Origin: Sisyra terminalis
Taxonomy: Eukaryota; Arthropoda; Insecta; Neuroptera; Sisyridae
NCBI GenBank assembly: GCA_958496175.1
Contig: OY292275.1
Span: 14,632,001 to 14,696,000 of the forward strand
Direction of reading: 5' to 3'
DNA length: 64,000 nt
The translations under genes and the position numbers were made by a program. Positions 13,496 to 26,454 of this stretch are shown here, one piece after another. Under the pieces are notes generated by a model, which saw only the letters and a list, made by a program, of their open reading frames with translations, ran no database searches and was not told the DNA's origin. Positions within the stretch are counted from its first letter, which is position 1, and each line of letters starts with the position of its first letter.

Positions 13496-13947
13496 AGAGC
13501 AAATGCGGCTCCGAGAGCCGCATGTGGTTCTCATCAAAGTCTGAGAAGATTACCTATAACATACATTTTTATTGTATCCTTAAACAAACTTAGTAGGGGT
13601 TGTTCTTTGATTTCATTTAATGCATATTCATTTTATTCAATATATATTTTTGTTATTTTATTTATTTATTCTTTTACTTCTGTTGGAAATTCTATAGATG
13701 TGCTTTAGACCTAGTCATAGAACCAGAAGAACCACAAAATTTACACAAAGTAGTGTAGTTGATAAATATATATTTGATTCTTATTAAATTTGAATTTTCT
13801 TACTAAAATTTTAAAATAATTATTTTCGTTTCCATAGTTCCATTTTTATGTTTATTTGTTATCATGAATTTCTTGATTGCTTTTTATAGAACTTTAAAAA
13901 CTGAATTGTGGTTCGCTTAGGCCTCATGTGTGTCCTCCCCTGCTCTA
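13495..13947. mobile_element. hAT-like non-autonomous remnant
   Basis: The left end tagagca and right end tgctcta form a short terminal inverted repeat. The left subterminal region holds a perfect hairpin, gcggct-ccgag-agccgc. The right end, read inwards on the minus strand, is tagagcaggggaggacacac, which resembles hAT-type termini. The flanks (tataaagt and ataataagt) look like a slipped 8-bp duplication. No transposase is seen. Insertion at the edge of the (AT)n run makes the boundary uncertain. Confidence 0.4.
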
Positions 13948-13952
13948 TAATA

Positions 13953-16900
13953 AGTACGTGAAAATTTCGTCTTTGGAAATTTGAAACTTATCATGAATAA
14001 TAACTGGATTATGACAGGCTTTACTTTTGCATTTATATATGTATTTATTACACATTCAATAAAAGAAATAAAAGAAAATTCGGTTTGATTATAAAGAATT
14101 AATAAGATATCAATGTAATATTTTGGAGTTTTGGAGCTACAATAAATTAATTTGATATCTCTTCGGTTTTCTTTTTATTTATTCGAATGCCTTTCAAATG
14201 TATACATTTCTGCCAGAAAATTGAAATTTTAAACAAGTTTATGACGGAGTCATAAATAAATGAAGTGCCGGCTGTAAAATTTTATGAAACAAATATGTTT
14301 AAAATCAATTACATATAAATAAAATGTGGGTACATATATTAAAAAAATTATAAAATAAAGTATGAATATGAATATTTTATAAAGGATGAACTAATTTTTT
14401 TAAAAAGGTTTGAGACAAATTGAAATTTGAAACCTTATGTAACAGGAACTGATAAACTGGCCAGTGACCTTTTTAATTAGCTAATGAAATTTCCTTAAAA
14501 CACTTTTGTGGATGATTCCAATCTGCTTTTATAGCTTTAGACATATCTGGCAAAACTTGACTCGCTTTATTTGCTTTTTCTTACATTTTATTTATCTAGG
14601 CTCATTGTAATTGCCTGTTATATTTTATTTGCGCGCCAAGAATGGGAACAAAGCTTTCGCATACATATCAAATGAATCTGATGAAATTCAAATGGAACAT
14701 TTTCCGTTGCACTCCCACTTGGTTTCCACGCAAATGTTTTATTTCCTTGCAAACACTTGTAAAAAATTTACTGTCATATAAAATATAATGGGACTATTAA
14801 ATAGGTAGTCGCAAGAAGAGAAAGTAAAAAGCACCATTAGGGATGGGAAACAAAAAGAAAAATTGATGTTTCCATGTCCAGACGATCGTGCGTAAAGCTC
14901 TCTATGTGCAAGTTTGGTGATGAGAAAAATGAGGTTAAAATGGCTAAGTCTTTGGAGAGTATATGGCCGTTATGAAAATAGAAGAAAAAATAAGAAGAAA
15001 AACCCGTCAAATAGACACCATGCACAATGACCAGATCCTATGGGAATTTAATTCCGTTCTAATAACATTTTAGGGTTTATTTTATTTGTTTTATGGGCGA
15101 CAATGTGCCATTTAACAATTCTTTTTCTCTTATGAAAAAAGAAGCTATTTATTTACCACATTTATAACATTGGGACCATATCTTTCTGAAACAACCGTCA
15201 CATGTCAACGGGAAAAAGAATTTTTAATTTCATTAATAGAGGCTTGACTTTAAAAAAATGATAAACTTTTTCTCAATGTTTCCTTGCACTGCTCTAGAAA
15301 AGTCGGGATGAAAGTTTTTACGAGTGTCAAATCAAATCAAGTTTTGATTACTTTTTTCTACTTTTTTACGTCTCGTATTTTCTTTTTTCAACTCCACTTT
15401 GCTTTGACACCCCTACTAGAACAATAGCAGAAACTCAAGTGGGGCTCTATTAAAACAGCAGTCGCAAAGTGAAGAAGAACGAGGTTGAAGGGAAGCTTTA
15501 AGCCTTACATGGTTTTTTACTGAGACAAAAATGCCCTGAAGGATTTTTTCTCATTCAATTGTTAGTGTTTGTGACACTTACATTTAAAAAAAATAGAACT
15601 TTGATATATATGTCTAAATCTAGACATTGTTTTTAAGTAGAGAACAAAACTTTTTTTGTTCTTCTTACTCCAATATTGAAAATATAACGTTCAATATTTT
15701 AAAGGAAATCAATCGAAGCAAATATGAATTCAAGTCAAAAATTTAGTGCATTTTGCTATGCAACGTTCATACGAATTTACAGTACAATTCACACGTGTGC
15801 ATGTGAGCGTAAAATAGCGTCGAAAATTGTGAAAACTCAATTGGAGGAGTTTCCTCGGGAATTTTTATTAAACAACAAGCTCGAAAATGACCTTTGTTCA
15901 ATTACTCATCTTCAAATTGATTGTGACATTTTGTATTTTTTTTTCAGGATCAAAAAACCAAATCCGTATTCCTACTGGACCAAAAATAATTCGATATTAT
16001 TTTCAAACCAAGTGGCCTTATACTCCTGTTTGAATTAAGGCCAATTTAAATGAAAAAATTGTCAATTAAATCCTAACCTAAAGACTGCTTATTACAAAAA
16101 TTGATAAAAATCGTGAAAATTAAATTCGTTCACTTATTCGTGTTGCCACAGGTATAAGTTACAAATGAAAAAAATCAGAAAATTTGATTTTTCATCTTCA
16201 AACTAACAAAGTTAGTTTCTAGGAAAACTAACATAATATATTGCTGTTTTAATGTTTAAAGGGAAATTTTCTTTAATTTCATTCGTAGATTTGATTAAAT
16301 TTTTGAACTTGAATACTGAAATTTTCTTAAGAAAATTTTGACAGAAACGAAAAGTTTTCTTTACGAGGGTTTGAAGATGAAATTTTCATATTTCATATTT
16401 GAATTTATTTCGAATAAACATATATATATACATATATAGAACTTGACCAATAAATGTTTCGATGTCAGTGGCTGTTTAATATCTGCCTGTCCTTCTTTTT
16501 AGATGTCTTTGTCCAAACAATGTGTAAGTAGTGGTTATAAAAGGATAACACTTTACTATTAAAAGTTTTCACATTTCCAACTTAGAAAATGTCATTTCTT
16601 TCAAAACCCAAGGGCCAAAAATTGTTTTCAATATAGTTATTAAGAGAAAACTAAAAAAAAAATATTTTTTTTCGATAAGAACGAATAAGAATTTATTGTT
16701 AACTTTGATGTTTACTGTTGATGCAATTGGGGTAATCTTTTTAAACTCTATTTTTGTATTTATATCTCTCAATTACCTAAGCTATAAAGCTCAAAAAAGT
16801 AAAACTTTGAGTTTTAAGTTAAGGATTTCTATCAAAAATTTAAATTTTTAAATCATTGTATTTCCGAAAAATTTCTCGAGTTCCGTTGTATTTTCATATC

Positions 16901-17257
16901 ATTCAGGGTTGGTATTTCTACATCTAAACGGAGACATTTATCTTCTAGATAAAATTTAACCTTTCCGACACGGAGGGTTAAAAACTTTCAAATGGTCCAA
17001 AACGGTGTATCGAAATACTCCAGTGCTTCTCAAACAAAGTGGAATAGGTTTTTAAATGAAAATATATTATGAGGATGGGGAAAACATCTGTATTTACACC
17101 TTTAAATAGTGATATGTGTAGAAAAAATGTGTAGGATTTATCTAACAGCTTTTTATTTTTACTTTTAATTTAACTTTAATTTTTAGATAGATATTTAATA
17201 GATAAAGTTTATATTTAAATCTTACACCATTATCTACATATATTTCCTTTCTTAGAC
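13953..17257. other. AT-rich spacer, nothing supported
   Basis: Noncoding AT-rich DNA. A strong acceptor-like site at 15934-15948 (tttttttttcag) is followed by a frame that closes after 13 codons, and no partner donor is obvious. Confidence 0.5.
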
Positions 17258-17344
17258 AAAAATACATAACTTTTTTTTTTTATTTATTTTTAGTAGGATA
17301 GTGGACATGAAAGGATGTAGATCCATGTACTAATTATTAATTTT

Positions 17345-17386
17345 GCGACACGTTTCGGTCTTTTATTAGACCTTCATCAGGCTTCT
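17345..17386 (-). ncRNA. hammerhead-like motif, left arm of copy B
   Basis: On the minus strand it reads GAAGC, CTGATGA, A, GGTC-TAATAAAA-GACC, GAAA, then CGTGTCGC. Stem II is perfect. The ACGT is followed by an extra GT before C-GC, so stem I pairing is GC/GC only. Confidence 0.5.
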
Positions 17387-17952
17387 AAAATCATACAAAC
17401 ACATGTATTACAGAATCCTTTAAACATTTCTAATTGTTAAATTACATTAATATGAAGTACACAATATACATAGCTTGTATATTGCACTTATAAACTAAAT
17501 TTGACGTAAACATCAAACGTCTAAAATTGTCACTGGCAAAATTTCGTATCGATCATTTAATATCTATCTACCAGGTCAGGACTAATTTTTTTTCCCCGAT
17601 ACAACTCCTACTTAATAGTTGATTTAAAATTTTAAATGAACTATTAAGTAGATGTTTACGTCAAATTTAGTTTATAAGCGCAATACACAAGCCATGATTA
17701 GTATCGTTGCCTTTTTAAAAAATGTTTAATTACCACGATTTTAACTAATTTTATTAATAATTTTAATGAAAATAAATTTTAATATATAAAAATTTTTTTT
17801 AATTTAAATAAAAAAAATTTTGTAATGTATGTGGGCGATAAAGAAAAAAAATTTCGATGTTATTGTAATGTATATTGTGTACTTCATATAAAGGTAATTT
17901 AACAATTATTAATGTTTGAAGGATTCTGTAATACATGTGTTTGTATGATTTT

Positions 17953-17994
17953 AGAAGCCTGATGAAGGTCTAATAAAAGACCGAAACGTGTCGC
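17953..17994 (+). ncRNA. hammerhead-like motif, right arm of copy B
   Basis: CTGATGA is at 17959-17965, followed by A, GGTC (17967-17970), loop, GACC (17979-17982) and GAAA (17983-17986). The short stem III ACGT overlaps at 17986-17989. An alternative, longer stem III is possible because CGTGT pairs with ACACG near 18011. All core bases except the spacing before stem I fit the hammerhead consensus. Confidence 0.5.
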
Positions 17995-18255
17995 AAAATT
18001 AATAATTAGTACACGGGTCTATATCCTTTCATGTCCACTATCCTACTAAAAATACATAAAATTATGTAAAATATGGACACAACCAATTTATCGAAAAATA
18101 CATAACTTTTCTCTATCCTTTGGATAAAATTTTATCTGGAAGATAAATGTCTCTATCTACATGTAAAAAATACGGGCTCTAAGTCTACTTTAGAAACACT
18201 CTCAATTCTAAATGATAGAAACTAGTTTTATCTTTAATCAAATATTAAGCAAAAA

Positions 18256-18477
18256 TAGATGATAAAATTCAGATCTCACCTTTTATAAAATATAGAAGAC
18301 AATTCAGGTTGTTTAAGATCTTTTTTTTTATTTAATGTTTTTTTCATATTCAAATTAGCTACTTTTTTATAGAAGCCTGATGAAGTTACGATACCTAACG
18401 AAACGAAGCCAATTTGAATATTAAAAAACATTAAATTAAAAAAAAAACGATCTTAATTACCAGAATTGTCTTCTTTG
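18256..18477. mobile_element. Penelope-like inverted-repeat element (copy C, left arm deleted)
   Basis: Arms beginning gaagacaattc...gg (18295) and ending cc.gaattgtcttc (18473) are inverted copies, but the left arm breaks off after aaattagctac (18362), removing its ribozyme half. A left-only tail holds gataaaattcagatctca, also found in copies D and E. An 11-bp perfect direct repeat, ttaagcaaaaa, flanks it (18245-18255, 18478-18488). It lies only about 160 bp from copy B. Confidence 0.65.
18371..18412 (+). ncRNA. hammerhead-like motif in copy C
   Basis: AGAAGC, CTGATGA, A, GTTA-loop-TAAC, GAAACGA, AGC. The core is present, but stem III has drifted (ACGA for ACGT) compared with copies D and E. 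Confidence 0.4.
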
Positions 18478-18488
18478 TTAAGCAAAAA

Positions 18489-21400
18489 CTTTCAAAGCTT
18501 GGTTGACAATGAAGTTAAAATAATAACTTTTTATACTCATCTTCTTGAAAATGTTTTCAATTTCATCCTAGGTAATCGCAGCAACACATATTAATTCATA
18601 TCAAACAAAGAAAATAAAGAAAATTTTCTTATTTGGTTTTCTTAAACAATTTTTGGTTCCTTAAATATTTTTCGGAAAAATTTATCTTTTTGAGCTCTAA
18701 ATTTTGTCTGTGTACTCAAAAATTGACCCTTACCAAAAAAATGGGTATTATGAGCTTTGATTTGAGCCCTTATCGGCCAAGGTAATTTTTTTTTCTCTAA
18801 ATTATAATATCCGAAATTTATAAATTATAATAAAAAGATGAATTTTTGATTTTTCACTTGCTTGCTTTTGCTTTTTGCTTTCATTTTAATATGTACAAAG
18901 TACGCAGTAAAACGTTCACTAATGTAGGGAAGTATAACAAGGCAACTAATTACTGCAATTTTATAAAATAACCTTTCATCCGAACTGATTTAAAAGTATG
19001 ATCAAGTTTCATTGTTAAACTAAAATGTAATTGTTCTTATATTTAATTATAACTAAATGTTTTGATAGACTTCTATGCGACCTTACGCAATTGAATTACC
19101 AGCTAAAGAGTTAATTACTCTTGTACGCTTACAAGAAGCAACTTTGATTTTAATATCAAATTTCACATAATTATTTCGTTGTTTAGGTATTGAAAAGTTG
19201 GTATTTATTACATGGAATTATTAACTTTTGTTTATGTAATAAATATTCCCATTAGATATCTTATTCACTTTAAAAGTTGAAATTTTCAAAAATGAAAATA
19301 AAATTTAAATGGCCAGAATAAAAATCAGGAAACTTAACTCAACTTCTTTCGTGGTAAAAAAATAAAAAGTTTTATTACGGAAAAAATATAGGAACTTTCA
19401 TTTAAGCATAAAGAAAAACAAAACTCATAAAATATTCAAACAATATTCCGATATGTTTTGATTTCATTTTATTCCCTATTACAATAATATGTGTTGTATA
19501 AATATTTCCCCGAACCGAAAAAACAGAGGTATGACTTTTGACTCTTTTTCTACATTCTTCTACGTTTCCACGGACTGTAGACTCATAAATTTGTAACAAA
19601 GTCTATAAATATTAAAAAAAAATAATAAAATCTTCTCTTTTTTTTGTTTGTCTTGGACATCTCATATTTCTTTTTCTCCCTTGAATTCCGTAAACTTGAA
19701 AATACTTTCCTTTTTTTTTATTCGCACGAATAACGAGCTTGATGCGAAAGCTCAAAAGCGAGTTGTTCTCTCTAGAGTCGAATAATAACGCTCAAGTTTG
19801 TATTTATTTCCGAGATCTTATAGAAAAAAATTATGCAGAATCACCTTTACCTCTCGAGAATAAAAAAAATGAGAAGAATTGAGAATATTACACACGTTAT
19901 CTCGTTTATTATCGTATATAGGTGTTCTTAGATATTTTGGTGAATTTACGATAAGACTTATAGTATAATTTTATTTCCCTTATACTTGTTTTTTTCCTCG
20001 ATCTAAAAAAATAGAATTTTCAATTTTAGTTTACTTTTTCCACAAGTCATACAATAAAATGCATTTTCCTCTCCATCTGATCTTTCAATTGCAACAAAAT
20101 CATATTTGAAAATAAATTTTCAATAAAACCATGATTTTTTATTTTCATCCCTTAACGTTTCATAAATAAGTTCTGCAAGCGTTTTAAGATTTTGATGTCA
20201 TTTTCTCCTGAAAATCAATCCAATCTTTCCACTCTACTGTAAAGTTCACCGAAGATTTCTCGTTCAAAAATAAAATGAATAAAAATGCATTGGCGTTAAA
20301 ACATAAGATACTTTCCTCTAAACGAGCACTTAATGTTTTTCAAAGAAAATAAATAAAAAAAGCTTTGCATCAAGAAAAATTAGATGCGGAAAATACATGC
20401 AAGAAACATGAAAATTGAGTTTTTGTAGGAAAATATGCCAACAAAAGCCACGAAAGATTATGTAAGTGGAAATTAAAAATTGCGATGTTATGAAATTTCT
20501 TCGTATTTTTTTAAAGTCATTCTTGATATTTTCCTTATTATTATCATATGATGCAACATGTACATTAACTGAGTGCATTATAATTACTGTCTTATATTTA
20601 TTATAACTGACGATAGTCGCTATATTATCCTGAAAAATTATAAAAAACTCAATTGTATTTTTCAACTTTAAGAACTAATTAGGAAAATATTTATTAAAGA
20701 AAAAGTCCAAGGGGAAGATTTTTTAATGATACTCAAGAAATATAGAAGAATTTAAAAAATACTTAGATCCAGGAAGTTTCAAATCTATGCTCAAATAGTT
20801 TTTTGGGATTTTTTTTTATTAATGTTTTTATTACAAGTTCAACAAACTATTGTTATGCATAGTGTTGCTGTCACATATTTTTTGATTAGCTTAAGATTAT
20901 TTTACTCCATAGATTGTACATTTTTTTTAATCACTTTAAAATACTTCACTACAATTCATTTTATCCCTTCATATAAAACTGCACTTTCCTAGCTATATTG
21001 CTAATGACTCAAAAAATAATATTTTTAAATATCACTTTAAAAAAAATATATTTTTTCAGTTAAGACGTTGATAATACCTTTTCTTAAACAAATTAGCATC
21101 TATATAGTTTTATAAAATTCTAAAAAAAATTAACTGTTTTTTTGTAAAAAAAAATTTTATTCAAGAAACACTTTTAATTCCGTTCTGAAAATATATTTTT
21201 TAAGTTTTATCATGCATACCAGTTTTATAATGTTTTTTTTTTAAGTTTTTTTGAAATAAAATTATAAATTTCAAATATATAAATGAAAATCATCCGCTTT
21301 TCATGAAAATTGCACTTGTTATCCTAATCGTGGACATAAATATACTCACAAAAAAGAAAATAATAATTTTTCTAAAGTAATTTCATATTGTATTCCTATT

Positions 21401-24400
21401 ATTTTTAATGAAAAAAAAATCTATCAGGAAATTATTTTAGTTAATTTATTTAATATTTATTAAACGAATCGAAAACTCATTATTGCATTTCTTTAACACT
21501 GATCATTGTGCTATTATCCTCAATTGAATTAATATTCTCAGCTTATTATTTCATTTATCTTTTATTTTAATGAAATGTTTTTTCCAACTAAACAAACTAA
21601 ATAAGTATTAAACTTTTATTGTTTATTTACAAAAAATACCTAAATCTAATCCTTCATATATAATTAATGCATCGATAATCTCCGATTGACGTCATTGCAC
21701 AAAATACAATACATATCCGTACAATACGTATTCGTATGTCTATGAATTGACTATGGGTGTGGTTTTGTTAAATTTTTAAAATTTAAACAATCAAAACAAA
21801 TGAACATTTTTAAATCTCGCAATCTTATTGGCTAATATAGCATAAAGCCTTTTGCATTGAAGAGTGTGTGCTGTGATTAAGTGCATTGATTAATACCTAC
21901 ATCTCGTATTTACTATAAGCATTCGTCGTTTACTGAACTGAATATATAATGTAGCGCATTTAATTAAGCGTATTGAAAATTATGGAAAAATAATATCCTG
22001 AAAATATTTTGGTTAAAAATATAGGGAAAACCGATTGAAATGATTGCTTGTTAGTCTGAAATTATTTTCTTTTTTTTGGTGGTTTATTTTTATACATAAT
22101 CAAATAAACTATATTATCGTTCACCATTAAGCGTAGAAGTGGTCTCTATTAATTTTCCACTAATATATTTTTTTTATAGAATTCATAATACTTTATGGAT
22201 GTTTATTTTTAATTAAAATATAATTTTAACCCAAAATTAAAATAAAATTTTAGATAAACAGTTCAATCAATTTTGAAAGTTATTTTACCAAAAATTAATC
22301 GAGATAATGATCTAAAGTTTCAGGATCAATATTTAACTAGCATCTACCTACCTATACATCTCTTAAGTAGTACCATAAAAATGCCTTTCTGGGATCGATT
22401 CTATATGCGTATACTCCCAACCCCTTAAACCCTTTATTTGATTAATAAAACAAAACTAGAGCAAAATTTACAAGAAAATTTAAAAGTAAGATAAAAATGC
22501 CACTTTGTTTTGTAACAAGTAGTCATTCTAAATGTTTTCTATGATTTCCTTAACTGAAATATTTTTTATTAATATTTTTTTCAAATATAGTTAGTTATAT
22601 ACTACCAACTTATAAAAGCAATAAATCAATTGAAAAAAAATATTTTTTTGTGTTTAAATGTATTTATACTTTCATAGCCTCAGAGACTTGAAACTGCTGA
22701 AAACTTTTCCTATATAATTTTTGCCGAAAGCATACTATATGACTAATCAAATAATAGCCATAGTATTCTGTATAGTTTTTTATTGACCACAAACTCAATA
22801 ATCTTTTACGAATGTTAGAAGTTATCAATGGTATGAAGGTTTAAACAATTGCTTGTAAAATTAAACTTTCCAATTACTTATTTCCTGAAAATCCCGCTCA
22901 GGTTGCTAGTATTTTATAATAGGTATTGCAGGAAGTTTAGCTCGTGATTCGCCACTATGTTGAAGCAAAAAAAAAACATGGTATTTTTTTAGAGAGGATT
23001 TTGAGAATAAGGATTAGGACTAGAATTAATTGAGGAAACTTACCGGACAGTTATCATCAATATTTCATCTATAACATAAATTAATTATTTTATCAACACA
23101 ATTGTATATTTTTATAAACACAAAATGTATACCTAATAATACATGCGATTTGATAATCTAAGTAAAAATATGAACCTAGAACGTTTTTTTTTTTTTTTAA
23201 TTTAAAATCTACAACCATACTGTTATACCAACATACAGGTGGTTTTCATCATAATGATATAATAATTTACTTCTTAAAATTCAATACATGGATTTCCTTA
23301 CTTTTGTACTGAGAAATGAGCCAAAAAGTTGGTATGGTTATTTACTTGAGTCTAAGATAATTGGTTATGGTTGAATACCTCTTCCCTATCTTCCCTAAAC
23401 GTCCCTTAAGTATATCGCAATTTGTGATATGTTACGACGTTTTCGTTATAAGTAAGACACAGTTATCTAAGATTAAAAAAATCTATTGATACTAATTTCT
23501 TTAATATTTTGATTTTTTTAAATATCACAAAATTTATAAGACCAATGATAATAATTTATTTCAGTGAAAGTTAAAATATTTACTTCTAAAAAATTTCGTC
23601 GCAATTTAAAATTTTATTATTGTCCTGTAAAAGAAAAATTAAAAAAATGTGCAAAAGTTACGTACTATGCAAAAATGAAAGAATTGGAATTAAATAAATA
23701 TTATAAATAAACAAAATAACTGATTTGATATTTATGTTCTTAAATATGAATGAATTAAATATTAAATTTTTTAAAAATATTATTTGACTGAAAATATTTT
23801 ATTTGCAGTATTTAACATTTGTAATTGCAATTCAATATTTCGTAGTGGAAGAAAATATTTCCATAGCTTCATAAACAAAGTATCTAGTTTCTTTATTGAA
23901 TTCAGTTTTTTTAAATATAAATACTGCCAGATTAAAAATGAGCAAAAAATAATGAATATTCATAGTATCTCTTCGTTACCATCAACTAACTATTTTTGTC
24001 TTTTTTCCATTTTAAAACTGCTTCCGTTTTTCATCCCAATCAAAAAAACTTGCGACATGGAAAATTTCACGCTACTCTCTTACTTTTATGGCTTTTGCAA
24101 CGTTGAAAACTATGCAAATGCAATGCTTTTCTCTAACCGGAAAAAAGAAATGCAAAAAGCATCACCGTGGCTAAAATCCAGATTCTAAGATTCAACGAAT
24201 TCAAGACGATGATGATAAAAAAGGCGGAAATTTTCATTCCCTCAAATTATATTAAATAAATTTTACTGTGCTTCACTTGCCGTTGGTCGACACCATTAGC
24301 TCAGTGGTGGTATTTAAAATGTAAATATACAATTTCCTTATAATGAAATTGACTTGACTTGGAAACGAAAGTATATTAATTGCGTTTGCATTAATTTGTG

Positions 24401-25985
24401 TTTGGTAGTTTATTTTTCATTAAGTCTTTTTATCTTCGCCAAAGTTATTTTTTCTGTTTTTCTCATTTGAATGTTGAAGTATTAACAAAAAAGAAAAGCT
24501 CATAAGCTTTGCGGAAAGCTAACGAAATCCAACTAAAATGAGTAGAAAATAAATTTAAAAAAAAACTAACTTGTAATCCACAACGGACTTAACTTTACTA
24601 TTTTTTCAGTCTTCATATGTATATTGTTGCTAATTGAAATACTTGAAAGTCATATTTTCAATTAAACCATACATCGCTGCATTGAGGGTGAAAACGGGTG
24701 AAAGTGCAACTAGCCCACTACAATCACTATACATTATGTATGAACATACGATCATGAATAATTCAATCTTGTGTTAGTTTGTTAAATGCAGCCATTATCA
24801 TGTAATTTAAATGTAATACTACACCCCTAAAAAATCCTTCCAAACATATTACCTTAAATATTTAGTTCACACAAATGTACCAACGTAATTGTTTTTTCGC
24901 CCACTATTAAAAAGGACAATGCAACTTAGAACAAAAGTACCCTTAATTACTTTTCGCGAACAACATTAAACTATTTAACAGATACCTTATCTAACATTTA
25001 GCTCTAGGAAGCATTGAATTATTAAAATTTAATCAACAGAAAACACATATCAAGGAAAATAAAAAATTTAAACTAAATTCAATTTACGCTCATTCGCCAT
25101 TCTATTAAGAAATCGTTGCCAATTAAAAATTAAATAAAAAACACAGCTATCGATTAAAAAGCGGTAGTCTTTTTTTCAATTTTGGATTTATTGAATAATA
25201 GAGCCACGGAGTACAGATAAAAGAAGTTCGAACTTAATGTTAAGGAAATGGCAACAATTTGAGGTCTTGTATCGCTAGAGCGCGTTACTCTTTACAAAGT
25301 ACTTTTTTGAATCATTACCCTGGAAGTGTAATTGTTATTAGAAACTGTAAATTCCAATCTTCTGCGCAATGGTAAATGTGTCATGATATGGTGCTGCCAG
25401 AGTATCTAGAATACTAACTTATGTTACCTTAGTTACCTTACATATGTATGTTTCGGTTCTAGTAATGCAAACACACTAACGGTGGCGCCACATCTTGACA
25501 CTAAAAGCCTATACCGTTCAAATTCCTTGTATCTATATTCCATAAATAGAGCTATAGAATCACTTTTTCTAAGTTTATGACACCAAAAAAGAGCCAAACA
25601 CATGTCAAACCACAAGCAGTAAAAGTTTAATGTAGAATAATAAATGTACCGTTAAAATTCAAATTGATATTGTTCACTGATACTATAAAAAATTAAGTTA
25701 TTTCCAAGAAAAAAAAATAAAAATCTTCCGTAATTTAGAAGGAAAATGGCACATTGCATTGAAACTAATTTAGGTGAAAGTATGTTAAGAATTTCTGCAC
25801 CACCCTAATGATCTTTTTCCTCAATTTTTCATTGTTCAATCTATAATTTTATGAAAAAGAAAAGAAGCAAAACTAACAATAATTAATCACAATTTCTGTT
25901 ATTCTTCATTACAGTGTAGGACAACACTTTGTAGTTTTTAATTTGTAATTTTGTAAAATAAGTTCATGTATAAGTCCATACATAC
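18489..25985. other. long AT-rich spacer, no gene supported
   Basis: About 7.5 kb without a supported gene or repeat. A perfect TGACGTCA (CRE-like) word is at 21687-21694. The longest open frame (134 codons, 23784-24188, plus) encodes a Phe/Ile/Lys/Asn-rich peptide with no splice or homology support. Confidence 0.5.
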
Positions 25986-26454
25986 TGTAACGTGACGTCT
26001 CAAAACTGTATTGAGTTCGCGTTATTAGTTCTTTAATTTCTTTGGGAATAAATAATCACTTTTACACTTAACAATCACTTTTTTTATTACATTTGTCAAA
26101 ACAATCACTCAAACGACAATTATCACTTATAATCGAAATCACAATAAAATAACAATCGCTTTGTTGTAACGGAAATTCAAAACTGAACTTCGATACTGAA
26201 CTGTCTCGAACTTGTTCGAACTGAGCCCTTTATATACTCGCAACCCAATGTTCTAGTATGTTCTCCAATGTTCCCAATGTTCTATCACTAACAAGACGTT
26301 TCTCGAATATTCTATATGTGCATTCGCATTAGTGGGAAAGAGAAAGAAGTCACTAAGGCAATCGCGTTCCGGCATGGCACAGAGAGAGACAGACTTCGTC
26401 ATTTTCTGTTGCAATACTTAAGTAGTGCTACTACTATGCATTTATGCGCTTACA
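25986..26454 (-). mobile_element. solo LTR, Ty3/gypsy-style
   Basis: On the minus strand it begins TGTAAGCGC and ends GACGTCACGTTACA, giving the TG...CA ends of an LTR of 469 bp. A TATATAAAGGG box lies at 26226-26236, with TCAGTT initiator-like words just downstream. An AATAAA signal is at 26083-26088, with repeated AGTGATTGTT words around it. These mark U3, R and U5. Neither a primer-binding site nor coding sequence is adjacent, so this is a solo LTR. The flanking 5 bp (catac, attac) match only in part. The family is inferred from layout only. Confidence 0.6.

Larger units (their letters stand above)
17275..18093. mobile_element. Penelope-like inverted-repeat element (copy B)
   Basis: The outer arms at about 17281-17470 and 17875-18055 are near-perfect inverted copies. 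A second inverted pair lies inside (17473-17512 with 17651-17692) around a small palindrome at 17611-17648. The unique tail (ending aatttatc) is on the right only and is homologous to the left tail of copy A. A perfect 17-bp direct repeat, aaaaatacataactttt, flanks it at 17258-17274 and 18094-18110. Each outer arm carries an intact CTGATGA...GAAACG motif. There is no open frame of useful length. Confidence 0.75.

Noticed and set aside
15724..16038. 104-codon open frame, plus strand, with a polypyrimidine-CAG inside
   Set aside because: Composition is chance-like, and the frame after the internal acceptor closes without a donor.
20330..20665. 111-codon open frame, minus strand
   Set aside because: Hydrophobic AT-driven composition and no family resemblance.
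21687..21694. Perfect TGACGTCA
   Set aside because: A single 8-bp word without promoter context is expected by chance at this scale.
23784..24188. 134-codon open frame, plus strand
   Set aside because: Phe/Ile/Lys/Asn-rich translation, no recognised motif, no matching splice signals. Such runs occur by chance in long AT-rich DNA.
24297..24307. TAGCTCAGTGG, a tRNA A-box-like word
   Set aside because: No B box within the expected distance and no cloverleaf can be drawn.
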